A stretch of DNA of 30,861 nucleotides from Priapulus caudatus. Its lineage: Eukaryota > Priapulida > Priapulimorpha > Priapulimorphida > Priapulidae. Location of the stretch: contig NW_014577087.1 of the NCBI RefSeq assembly GCF_000485595.1, positions 852,196-883,056 of the forward strand, read 5' to 3'. Positions 10,403 through 19,200 of this stretch are shown one piece after another (position 1 is the first letter of the stretch; each line of letters begins with the position of its first letter). The translations under genes and the position numbers were made by a program. The notes beneath the pieces were generated by a model. The model was not told the origin of the DNA. It ran no database searches and worked only from the letters and a program-made list of their open reading frames with translations.

Positions 10403-13400
10403 GTAAGTATAGATATACTATTTCAGGATATGTCATGTGCCTATACGTGTGCGGCCGTGAACGTGTGAGTATACTTAATATCTTCCCCGCGTATCTGTGG
10501 ATGTTCAAGAATGCGCGAGCATGTGTGGAGAATTGTGAAGTGCCTGTATGCGTGCGCGTACGGGCGTGCAGGCGCGTGCGTGCGAGTGCATGTGCGTGCG
10601 TGTGCATACGTAGGGCCTACGTGCATGCATATCCAAACATGTGAGAATCGGTACGCGGGTGTGTAAGCGTGCGTGTTTTGTGCGCGGGCTTGTATGTGAG
10701 CGCACACACGTTGCCTACACATTACCGTAGCAGCTGTCGTCTCGAAGAAATTGAGGTAACTTGTCCAGTTCAGTTTTATGTCCAGTTGTAAGTATCTATT
10801 ACGACATCGCATCTGTTCCGTTTCTAGAATGTGGCGACGCGCGCCATAACGTCGTCTGTTACTATGACGTCACCATGCATCGGCTACGGGCGGTAATGGC
10901 TGACGGAAACGGCCATCTTGGTTTGTGCTCGCATATCGTTTATTCGCAATCGAGCCTGGCCCTGACGGGCACAGTGAAACGCCCAAGCGCCTGGGATATA
11001 CGTAAGTAATGCTGTCATTATTCCGTGTATATCAAACGTCTTCGTCAAGCAAGCAAAGTAATAACGATTATAGTAGTATAGTAGTAATAATAGTAATAAA
11101 ATTATTCCCGCGTACGTTAGAATGCGTTTCCCGTAACCCGCGCCTGTGTCTCGCTGCAGACGCCTACAGACAGATGCGAGATCTGAAGACGACGAATCCT
11201 TGCCTGAAGACGCTCGTATCGGTGAGAGACGACCAGCGCCACCGTGTGGCGGACATCGTCAACATCCCCTACCTACGCCACAAGCTCGCACTCGGCGCCG
11301 TGCAGTTCCTGCAGCGGTATTGTTTCATTATGTATCCCTTTGTCTCAGAAACGATTATAGAGGGCGTACTCAAACTATAAGTTTTGCTGCCGTAGATATG
11401 AAACCTCGTTGTCAATTTTCTCCGGGCGTAGAGGGAGGGTGCCGCTACGTGGCAGCACTAGGGTTAGGGTTAGGGTTTGAGTTAGGGAAATAAGGCCATG
11501 TCTAGCATGGAAGTATCACAGAGTCAGACTGTGGAATGACGGAAGTGTGCGAAGTGACTAGTGCTGCCACGTAGCGGCACCTTTCTCTACGCCCGGGGGA
11601 AATTGACACCCATGAAACCCAGCATGGTTGATTTTTTTTTTGAAAATAATTCTGTGAAAAAGCAATTAATTAACTGTTTTTAGGAAAGAACCTGTTTCTG
11701 TTGCGTACCAATGTCTAGGAATCGAATGGTAGTTTTAGAACATTAAAACAACATACGTTAAACCTCGACATAAAATCTGTTTGTCATCCCTCCCGCTACA
11801 GGTATCACTTTGACGGAGTGGAGTTTGACGAAGACGAGCTGATGGGAACGGTAACGAACAGCACGGCCGTATCGCTGAATGCCTTTGCCGACTTCGCAGA
11901 GGTATGCGTGCGGATGAGGTTTCCGCCATTTTGGTTACATTCGGGGAGCATATAGGCGCATCCGCAACCGTGCTGCTTTGGTTTCCGTGTCAGATTTGCC
12001 CATTAATTACGCGTTTGCATCAACATATAGGCAGCACAATATATCGATATATATATCACAGGTGGCTCGATATATTATATATATGTATATATTATGTTAT
12101 GTTATTTATTTATTTATTTATATATATAGTGTCATATAAGTGTAGCGGAAAATTGCAGCCATTTCGTATATAGGAGTTTGACAAACTGTTAAACAAAGAT
12201 CCAGCACGCCGGACGCGAACATTCGCCAATCATCAGCAGCGCGTAAATCTATAGGCACCTGTATAGCTAGATCTACGTGCTCTGTTTTTTTCTCCGTATA
12301 GGAGATGAGACTCATCTACGCCGGTCGCACCAACGGGAAACTCATTCTGGCATCTGCCATCGACCCGAGCCTGCTGCAGGATGATGGCAGCGCCGCCGCT
12401 GCAATGCTCAGGTTCGTTAACACCTCGGCGTGTTACTCGAACGATAATTAAGATTTTATCCCGTGCTGTTGGGTCGTAAAAGCACGTAGCTTTACTGACC
12501 AAGTAGATAGAATGCAATGTATAGATTTTTTATTTTTTATTTNNNNNNNNNNTTGGTATATTTTTGGGCCCTTAACCCCCTTAACAGTATAGAACGGCCT
12601 CAAATGCATTGCTTCATCTATATTTCAATCAAAAAGGGTTAATTCGGCATGTTGGCCAAGGTTGCTGCAACTACAACATGGCTTTTCATAAACTAGGGAT
12701 TCAGACGGTTAAAATGAGACCATTCCCAGCTTGTTATACCTCCGGTAGGGGTGCACTTAATTTTTGGGGTCTCGGCCGCTGCACTATAAAGCTCATGCGG
12801 AGGCAAGACATAGCCAATTATATATATATATATATATTTGTTTATTTAATTATTCATTTACGTCTACGAATATGTTATTTGTCTATTGTTGGCTATGTCG
12901 CATATTGCACAGTATTGCGAAAAAATAGCAGGATTATATATAAATAATCACATCGCGCATGTAGTGAGAAAATGGCAACTTCATAGAGCAGATGTGGCGC
13001 TACATTTATAGACATGTGGACTTCGCGAGTGTCAAGCCAGAGTATGGACAACACCAGCCCCGCACGTCGTTGACTCCTTCAACCTGGTCAGAGCACGCAG
13101 CCAATGAGGCAGACCATCTAGTGAGCTGAGTCTGAGATTTAATTGATAGTACCTTGTAGTATTTTTAAAACGAGCATGCACGCACGCACGGGCGCACGCA
13201 CGCACGCGCGCACGCACACCGACCGGTACCAATCATACAGAGAAGCATCCTACATATTCGTTCCAAACTAATGACCTAACAGCGGACCTACATAAAGTCG
13301 TGTTTCTTCGGACATACCTACGTCAGCTCGACAATGATGAGGTTTTGTCAGGTTGTGTAACTTGTACTTTATCGGGTCATTTTTACAGGATACCTTACTA

Positions 13401-14631
13401 AGTCGTTTACGCACCGTGTACGCGAAGGACACCTCAAAACTAATGATATCTGCCGCGGGAGGGCAGCACGGACACGGACGTCAGGTAAGCTTGCAAAAAA
13501 TACGAACGACGTGCCAGTCACTAGCAAAGATCCTATAGGGCCTCCGGCACTATAGGATCTTTGGTCACTAGTGAACCTGGACAGTCTATTGGGCACAAGT
13601 GACTGCGTGCATACTTGCACGAATTCTAGGTTTTTTTTATAACAATTTAGAACAGAAAACGCCTACGCGCGCACTAATTTACCCATCTGGCCGAGCAAGA
13701 CAGCAAGACAAAGCAAAGCACTGCATTGTCAAGCAGGACAACTTCATACGTGTTTTCACGAGCACAACAAGATGTAATAGTTTGCGGCACTTCGTCGCCA
13801 AGCATTGTCTTTTAGAAAATCCTATATCGGTCAGCTAAAGGTTGTGGCTATAGGTTTTGCGCGCTCTGAGCCTCTACTAGAATGCTTGTCATGTCGTGCG
13901 TTTCTGCGAGAATGTCTACATGCCGATTCGTGTGCCGTAGGTCTGCGTAAGAACGCATCATGCGAGTTTGAGAGCAAAGGTGCTGGGAGCCCACAGAGAG
14001 GAGTCTCGACAGCAGAGGCTGAAGAGGGCGGCGAGTAGGGTAAATTACGACACAGTGACACCTGTGAACCTACTACCGCTTCTATCGTATCTGAAATATG
14101 AAATGTTGGACACGCGGAAACCAATTACAAAGTTCGTAAAGTGGGCCGTTAGGGGGCCGTGGGGTGTTAAAATTTCAAATATTCAACCAAGTTTAAATGA
14201 TTCTCTAGTTAGGCACAGACTGCATGCTTACAGCAAGGCCGTTCATGCGCGCATAACTGGATACGCCATTTTTCTATCACTCTCAGGCCCATTACATCAA
14301 ACAGAAAGCGTTAGGTGGCGTCGTAGTGTGGAACATGGCAAAGCAGGCTGACGCCTGCGGCGCAGAGGGAGACGGGCCGCTGCTGAAAACAGTCAGCGCC
14401 GTGATGCGTTGCCATGCCGACGTGACGTGCGAGAGAGACGGCAAGGTAGAGGACCCAAACGACTGCAGGCGCTTCTACATGTGTTCGAACACCGGCAGCG
14501 AGAACGAGGCAATAACCCTGTTCGTGTGTCCACGGGGCATGATCTACAGTTCTGCCAGAAAGTCGTGTGTGCACAGGGCGCGAGCACTGAATATACGGCG
14601 CCTGTGTATGTGTGGAGAGCTAGCCGAATGA
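10330..14631 (+). CDS. secreted GH18 chitinase-like protein with CBM14 domain, probable pseudoenzyme
   Basis: Eight exons (10330-10402, 10828-11001, 11160-11316, 11802-11901, 12302-12411, 13012-13120, 13389-13484, 14287-14631) join in compatible phases into about 387 residues: signal peptide 1-24, GH18 barrel about 33-310, CBM14 about 321-380. Barrel landmarks are VVCYYD (strand 1), CSHIVYS (strand 2), LKTLVSV (strand 3), FDGVEFDED (strand 4), HVDFASV (strand 5 or 6 area), TSKLMIS, and YIKQKALGGVVVW (strand 8). The GH18 signature DxxDxDxE reads D139-G-V-E-F-D-E-D146, so the proton-donor Glu is Asp and the middle Asp is Glu. The strand-3 SxGG motif and the Met-Tyr-Asp substrate motif are also lost (VRDD and KPEY stand there). 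The final barrel Trp is kept. Known chi-lectins bind chitin without cutting it, and I infer the same here. The roughly 80-residue insertion domain before the last strand was not found. An unseen exon in 13485-14286 is possible. Confidence 0.85.
10403..10827 (+). other. intron 1 of the chitinase-like gene
   Basis: It starts gtaagt and ends tttctag. It is rich in GTGCGTGC/TGCGTG motifs around 10545-10690 and holds nothing else recognisable. Confidence 0.7.
10828..11001 (+). CDS. chitinase-like exon 2, GH18 strands 1-2
   Basis: The acceptor is TTTCTAG. The first two bases complete a Glu codon with exon 1. The peptide contains NVVCYYDV and LCSHIVYSQSSLAL, matching the opening of GH18 barrels (VCYYTNW... 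CTHLIYAFA). The donor is ATAC|gtaagt. Confidence 0.85.
11160..11316 (+). CDS. chitinase-like exon 3, GH18 strand 3
   Basis: The acceptor is GCTGCAG. It encodes RQMRDLKTTNPCLKTLVSVR, the counterpart of the GH18 segment in which NPxLKTLLxIGGW is usual. The GGW glycines are replaced by Arg-Asp-Asp. It ends at CAGCG|gtattg, and the Arg codon is completed by exon 4. Confidence 0.85.
11406..11611. mobile_element. 206 bp MITE with 8 bp target duplication and long terminal inverted repeats
   Basis: ATGAAACC flanks the element directly at 11398-11405 and 11612-11619. Arms 11406-11461 and 11558-11611 are inverted copies (TGTCAATTT, CCGGGCGTAGAG, GTGCCGCTACGTGGCAGCAC). The outermost bases are imperfect. 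An 8 bp duplication suggests a hAT-type origin. The core carries TTAGGG-like repeats. It sits in intron 3 of the chitinase-like gene. Confidence 0.8.
11459..11487. repeat. short TTAGGG telomere-like repeat
   Basis: Three to four TAGGGT units, one degenerate, lie directly inside the left arm of the 206 bp MITE. Confidence 0.75.
11802..11901 (+). CDS. chitinase-like exon 4, degenerate GH18 catalytic motif
   Basis: The acceptor is CGCTACAG. It encodes YHFDGVEFDEDEL, aligning with FDGLDFDWEY of active chitinases. The catalytic Glu is Asp, the central Asp of the triad is Glu, and the Trp is Glu. It also has an Asn-Ser-Thr glycosylation sequon. The donor GAG|gtatgc is in phase 0. Confidence 0.88.
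11902..12301 (+). other. intron 4 of the chitinase-like gene
   Basis: It holds TATA and TTTA simple sequence at about 12040-12130 and no other recognisable feature. Confidence 0.65.
12302..12411 (+). CDS. chitinase-like exon 5
   Basis: It starts in phase 0 after CCGTATAG and encodes EMRLIYAG...KLILASAIDPS, matching the GH18 helix-4 and strand-5 segment (LLLSAAVPAG in human chitotriosidase). It ends CTCAG|gttcgt, two bases into a codon. That phase cannot join exon 7 directly (an in-frame stop appears) but fits exon 6. Confidence 0.8.
12412..13011 (+). other. intron 5 of the chitinase-like gene, containing an assembly gap
   Basis: Ten Ns occupy 12543-12552. A (TA)n tract lies at 12817-12837. 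The open frame at 12609-12947 shows no domain. Confidence 0.6.
12543..12552. other. assembly gap (10 N)
   Basis: Ten ambiguous bases in intron 5 of the chitinase-like gene. The true gap length is unknown. Confidence 1.
13012..13120 (+). CDS. chitinase-like exon 6
   Basis: The acceptor is CATTTATAG. The first base completes an Arg codon from exon 5. It encodes HVDFASVKPEYGQHQ and TSLTPSTWSEHAANEADHL, the counterpart of LDFVNLMAYDFHG...NSPLY. The MxYD substrate-binding motif is KPEY here. The donor CTA|gtgagc is in phase 0. This 36-codon exon was found by requiring phase continuity between exons 5 and 7. Confidence 0.75.
13389..13484 (+). CDS. chitinase-like exon 7
   Basis: The acceptor is TTTTTACAG and the donor CAG|gtaagc, both in phase 0. 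It encodes LLSRLRTVYAKDTSKLMISA followed by GGQHGHGRQ. This aligns best with the GH18 segment WLxxGxPxSKLILGxPxYGRSF. Confidence 0.75.
13525..13563. mobile_element. 39 bp palindromic miniature element with 8 bp direct-repeat flanks
   Basis: CAAAGATCCTATAG (13525-13538) and its exact inverse (13550-13563) flank an 11-base loop. GTCACTAG occurs directly on both sides (13517-13524 and 13564-13571), as expected of an 8 bp target duplication. It lies 40 bases into intron 7 of the chitinase-like gene. It may instead be a simple hairpin with a chance repeat. Confidence 0.5.
13572..14286 (+). other. rest of intron 7 of the chitinase-like gene
   Basis: It holds no feature I can assign. Open frames cross it: 13968-14351, and 13805-14038, which includes GLRKNASCEFESKGAGSPQR. 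The latter faintly resembles a GH18 insertion-domain start, but no acceptor in the right phase connects it to exon 7. Confidence 0.4.
14287..14631 (+). CDS. chitinase-like exon 8, last barrel strand and CBM14 chitin-binding domain
   Basis: The acceptor is ATCACTCTCAG. It encodes AHYIKQKALGGVVVWNMAKQ (GH18 strand 8 with its conserved Trp), then a peritrophin-A/CBM14 domain. The six cysteines at protein residues about 321, 333, 339, 354, 367 and 380 fit the C-C-C-C-C-C spacing of that family, with the typical DPNDCRRFYMC and CPRGMIY blocks. The stop is TGA at 14629-14631. Confidence 0.88.
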   Translation, partial: AHYIKQKALGGVVVWNMAKQADACGAEGDGPLLKTVSAVMRCHADVTCERDGKVEDPNDCRRFYMCSNTGSENEAITLFVCPRGMIYSSARKSCVHRARALNIRRLCMCGELAE

Positions 14632-14850
14632 CGGCAGCAACGTTATTTAACATGTAATATTAGCGTTATTATTATTATTAGTAGTAGTATATAGTGATAT
14701 AGTGAGATTATTTAAACACTTATTCACTTTTTCCATGTTGGCAATGGAGTTGCAGCTATTGGAAAGTACAATTTACAATTTTAATATATATTTTAAGACA
14801 TTATTTTACTATGAACATCATGTGATTTTTGTGTAAATTTTTAAAGTTTT

Positions 14851-14856
14851 AATAAA
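14851..14856 (+). promoter_or_regulatory. poly(A) signal of the chitinase-like gene
   Basis: AATAAA lies 220 bases after the stop codon in an AT-rich 3' region and is the first canonical hexamer on this strand. It implies a 3' UTR of about 240 bases. Confidence 0.55.
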
Positions 14857-14947
14857 GTAATTATTAAGAGTAATTCTGGTATTTGTATGCTATATATTGG
14901 GTTGAAGTAGTGAGACGACACGACACGAGGATGTTGCTACACTGGGG

Positions 14948-15541
14948 ATTATTACTTTGCCCACCCATCGATCCACCCACATGTCCACCACACACTACAA
15001 AATAAACAAACTGCTCATTTGATTGTAAAAACGTTGCTGTAATTGGTCCAATAATCACACGGAACAAACTCTGCAATAGTGCCCATAAACCCATGAATAA
15101 AATCCAGAAGTGATTACATTCACTAACTAGAGCACTCGGAGAGCACAGACCTCCGCCAAGGCAGCTGAATTCTCTCAATGTGAAATTAATTAATTAAATA
15201 ATTATTCGGATTCGGATTCGGATTAGTGCGAGCATGCAGGTGGGGGAGGACTGTGGTTGCCCCTTAGCCTGTGGTTGCGTGTTTGTAAGTCTACAGCCAG
15301 CGCACCTAGCGGAAGTGAACTGAAACGTGCATGTTAACAAACCCACAAACACACAAACCAACACTCAAACACACGCCGGTGAAAACATAACCCCCACCAA
15401 GCCCCTGGCGGAGGTAACAACAACAAACGTAAATGGATCACAAAATTATAAAATTCATCACTGCACAAGCTGAAAAGTAGCCCAAATATTCACCCTTTGT
15501 GCACTAATACAATTTGTAATTATCACACGACAGCTATGCCC
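14948..15541. repeat. direct duplication, copy 1 (interrupted by an insertion)
   Basis: Blocks 14948-15127 and 15415-15541 match 15613-15970 in the same orientation. Examples are ATTATTACTTTGCCCACCCA, GCAATAGTGCCCATAAACCC and AAACGTAAATGGATCAC. Copy 1 lacks about 43 bases present near the end of copy 2. Confidence 0.85.
15128..15414. mobile_element. ~287 bp short dispersed element inserted in duplication copy 1
   Basis: TAAC occurs at both borders (15124-15127 and 15415-15418) but once at the matching empty site in copy 2 (15803-15806). The ends carry ACCTCCGCCAAGG and CCTGGCGGAGGT in inverse orientation. A (GGATTC)n stretch lies at 15205-15222. The GAGCACTCGGAGAGCACAGA wording resembles repeats scattered across many animal genomes, but I cannot name the family. 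Confidence 0.65.
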
Positions 15542-15564
15542 AATTTAGGGTGCTTTTATGTTAA

Positions 15565-15570
15565 TTTATT
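15565..15570 (-). promoter_or_regulatory. possible CTH poly(A) signal
   Basis: AATAAA occurs on the minus strand about 660 bases after the stop, among several TTTATT runs. No canonical hexamer was noticed closer. The 3' UTR would then cross the second copy of the intergenic duplication. Weak. Confidence 0.2.
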
Positions 15571-15612
15571 TATTTTTAATCAATTTATTTTATGTTAATG
15601 TATCCTATGGGA

Positions 15613-15970
15613 ATTATTACTTTGCCCACCCATCAATCCACCCACATGTCCACCACACACTACAAAATAAACAAACTGCTCATTTGATTGTAAAAACGTT
15701 GCTGTAATCGGTCCAATAATCACACAGCTCTGAACATCCTGAACAAACTCTGCAATAGTGCCCATAAACCCATGAATAAAATCCAGAAGTGATTACATTC
15801 ACTAACAACAACAAACGTAAATGGATCACAAAATTATAAAATTCATCACTGCACAAGCTGAAAACTAGCCCAAATATTCACCCTTTGTGCACTGATACAA
15901 TTTGCAATTAAAGAAAATGTTCCTATAATTATAAGCATTAAGTCCAATTATGACACGACAGCTATGCCCA
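15613..15970. repeat. direct duplication, copy 2 (uninterrupted)
   Basis: It is nearly identical to copy 1 but without the 15128-15418 insertion and with a short extra AGCTCTGAACATCCT. It lies in the convergent intergenic region. No coding content was recognised. Confidence 0.85.
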
Positions 15971-16227
15971 CGAACACACAAATCGGTTTCATTTTGCATG
16001 TGCACATATTTTGTTCTTTCGGTTCAGCTTGAATCAAAGGCACAAGAAGCATCAATGTTATACATTACAGTATCACATTGCAACAAGAAAATTTTATACA
16101 ATCGTGCTTAAAATGTGCATCACCCCAATTAGAAAGTATCCTCCCTGGTCACAGACCGTAGGTCCAATGTTGTAAGCACAGTGTAGCAAACACATGATTG
16201 ATTACATCACAGATGTCCACATGCTGC
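15971..16227 (-). other. probable 3' UTR of CTH
   Basis: AT-rich sequence directly after the CTH stop, with no open frame or repeat recognised. Confidence 0.4.
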
Positions 16228-16242
16228 CTAAAGACTTGGTAT
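16228..16242 (-). CDS. CTH: CTH last coding exon (four residues and stop)
   Basis: After TTTTGTCGTCGCAG in phase 0 the sequence encodes Ile-Pro-Ser-Leu and TAG. The resulting end ALVAAIPSL resembles the family C-terminus (ALKAAHPPS...). It is short, so it rests on splice-site quality, phase and expected length. Confidence 0.65.
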   Translation of the reverse strand: MPSL

Positions 16243-19200
16243 CTGCGACGACAAAAACAGAATTGTAAAAATGAATCAATTATGATACATTTTGGAAAAT
16301 GCATAAAAAATTATGATAAATTAATACATTATCATTTTAATATCGATGCATCAGTATAAAAGGTACTGCACAGTATTCGGTTGTGCATGCGATAAATTAT
16401 GCCTCGTTCCTGATTTTCAAATACACTATTTAATTCTTTGCAAAACAAAAGAAGTAAGCTCCAGGGGCAACAAGAGGTTACGAGATTAAAGAAGGACAAG
16501 ATGAGACTGGAAGGTGGTGATAAACAAAAGGAATGGAGTCTCCTAACACATACAACACAGAAAATCAAGGCCCAAGAACCCCCCCCCCCCCGTACTCCGC
16601 GGGCCTCGGGACAGCGCCCCCTGCAAGACAGTACTTACGGCGGCAACAAGCGCGTGTTCGACGTCCTCGATGAGATCTTCGATGTCCTCGATGCCGATGG
16701 AGAGGCGGATGAGTGTGTCGGAGATTCCCAGCTTCACTCTATCCTCCTCCGGCACTGACGCGTGCGTCATCAGACCACTGCAAGTTGCCACGACAACAGA
16801 CACCGTCAACATGGAACGCGGTTCGTTGGGTGTCACGTGTTCATGTGGCATTAAGAGTAATTTTATTTCAGGATAACTCGATCATCGACTCCAAGAATGT
16901 AAGATCCCGGGCATGTTGGTTGATATGCTTAGATTTACCATGACATATAAAATACTCCTAACATTGTCAACTTGGAAGCATTTTGATGCCACAAGATTAC
17001 CTGGGTTTTGTGAACATTGTAAGATCAGAGAATCTTCAACTGTTAATCTGTATGCAGTTTAAATAAAATTATACTTTATTATGATTATAATTATAATTAG
17101 AATAATAAAATTATAAATTTGTGTTAGGAGTAATTATATTTAATGATAAATCCAAGCATATTGACTCTGCCTGACCAGCTGCTGCCAGCACTCAACATGG
17201 AAATCGTACTCACGGATGCTCTGCCAAGCTTTCATAGCCTCCCAGGCTCTCTGCCAACGTGATCAGCTGCAAAGACGAGAGAGAAATGATTATGACTGTC
17301 TCTGTCTGTTCCCTGCCCGTTGGCACATCGTAGATACTGGTCATTGTCAAGAGATTTTTGAACACCTCAGTTATATTCAGTTAAATTTATCTGAAGAATT
17401 ATCTACCAATATTTGATAAGATGCCAAACAGAGGGGCTTCACGTCTTATTGCTAGTACCTTTCACTGTATAAGAACTGTATAATATATTCATGTTCACTG
17501 TATATAAACATGAACATACATATACATGCTGCATAATTTTTTTTTTAGTATGTTCATGATATAATGCATGCATTAGGAGGCAGATGCATTCGTTTACAAT
17601 CTGATTTTTTTATTTCATGGTAAAGTGAATGATGGCAAATGAATACCACAATTGAATGAGCAGCAAGTAAGGACAACAAAAACTCAGGCACGTGTCTCAG
17701 GGTTGAGAGACTGACGTAAGCCTCACACCAACTCTACACGTGAACATTTTACAATAATTAAGTGTGATCATGCACTTTTACTTCAAAGTAGGTAATCTGG
17801 AAACCATCTGAATACGAAGTCTAGCAAGAGCTTTGTTATTATATTCACTCCTTGTGGGATGCACATAAGAAATTTCATACGGTACTAATAAAACATTTCT
17901 CTCTGAAATTCTATAATTATAATACTTTTTCATAAGTGTAAGCAATAAGCACTCTCATCACTGAGCATTTACCTTTAGCTCGCTGAGAAATGTTTTAGCT
18001 TCCTGTAAGGCGCCTTTGATGTAGAAGGAAACCATTCCGCTGTAGCCCCTGCACTGACGCTTTCCTAGTTCATACTGAGGATGGGAGGGCAGGCCTAGTG
18101 CAACACAAAACATTACACAATATTTGTTTATTTATTTATTTATAGGGTTATTCCCAGGCCTTCAACGCATGTCGCATCGACACTCCTTCAAAGCTGAAGC
18201 TAATTTGTGACATCCCATAAATGCTTACAACATGCTTTATTTGCCTAAGCAACATGCCTGTCCAGGTGGGTTTTATTTTAGACAGTCCTAACAACTGATC
18301 GAGTTTATCTTTGTATTGGAGCCACCCGTGAGTGACATGTGTAATTGACTCCAGCTTTGTTAAACCCTTGAGATTCCTAGGGAGAACCCTACTAAATATA
18401 ATAATTGTTGTAAAAATTATTTGTTGTTATTAAATTGTTGTAAATAAATCATGTAAATATTTGTGTTAATTGGAAAAAAAAGAGTTAAATGGATAAAAAT
18501 ACAGAAAACAGGAAAATAATTAAAAAACAGATGTGATTCGATCCAACGACCTTTCAGCCGTGACGCCAGTGCTCTACGCGTTCGGCTATTCGGGCTTATG
18601 CGAGGTAGGACTATATATATATATATATATTATAATGTTAATGAATTAGATAAACGTATGTAGTTTTAATACCTGGATGCATGACTTTCACAACTCTGGG
18701 GTTGGCTTCCAGATACTTGGCCACGGCTAGGCCATTCTTCATGTGTTGTTCCATGCGTACGGCCAGTGTCTTCACTCCCCTGTTCACTAGGTAGCAGTCA
18801 AATGGTGATGGCACGGCCCCAATCGCTGCAACACAAGATGCGTGCCAACGCGGCGCTGGTTTACTAGAGGTGGGACGATACGGGTAGCTCATGATTCTAA
18901 CCGTATACTGACACTTCCCTCGAGATACGTATTGTGTTACTTTCAGGACCTATCTACCTACCTACCTAGCTATCAAACCATACACTGATCCGATATGCTA
19001 CCAATCCTGTGAATGCTTACAAATCAGCGTGGTGGAGCACGTAGTAGACAACTGCTATGGAATTACAAATTGTGTTGTTGATTTGTTTTTTTATGAAACT
19101 ACTTGACTAGATGATATGGATTTTAGTCAGTAGAGTATCGGCATGCATATCGTAAACGGTCCAACATATCGGTATGTGAATCCTCAAGGTTTGTATCGTG

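Noticed and set aside
11459-11487. True telomere or chromosome end
   Set aside because: Only three to four units, internal to a MITE and flanked by gene sequence on both sides.
12302-13484. Exons 5 and 7 of the chitinase-like gene as mutually exclusive duplicates
   Set aside because: Both begin in phase 0 and look superficially alike, but a 36-codon exon at 13012-13120 bridges them in phase and exon 7 aligns better with a later GH18 segment.
14864-15178. 104-codon minus-strand frame with hydrophobic segments
   Set aside because: It lies across the intergenic duplication and an inserted repeat, the other copy does not preserve it as a gene, and it has no domain.
18525-18595. Functional tRNA gene
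   Set aside because: Box-like elements are present but the acceptor, anticodon and T stems do not pair.
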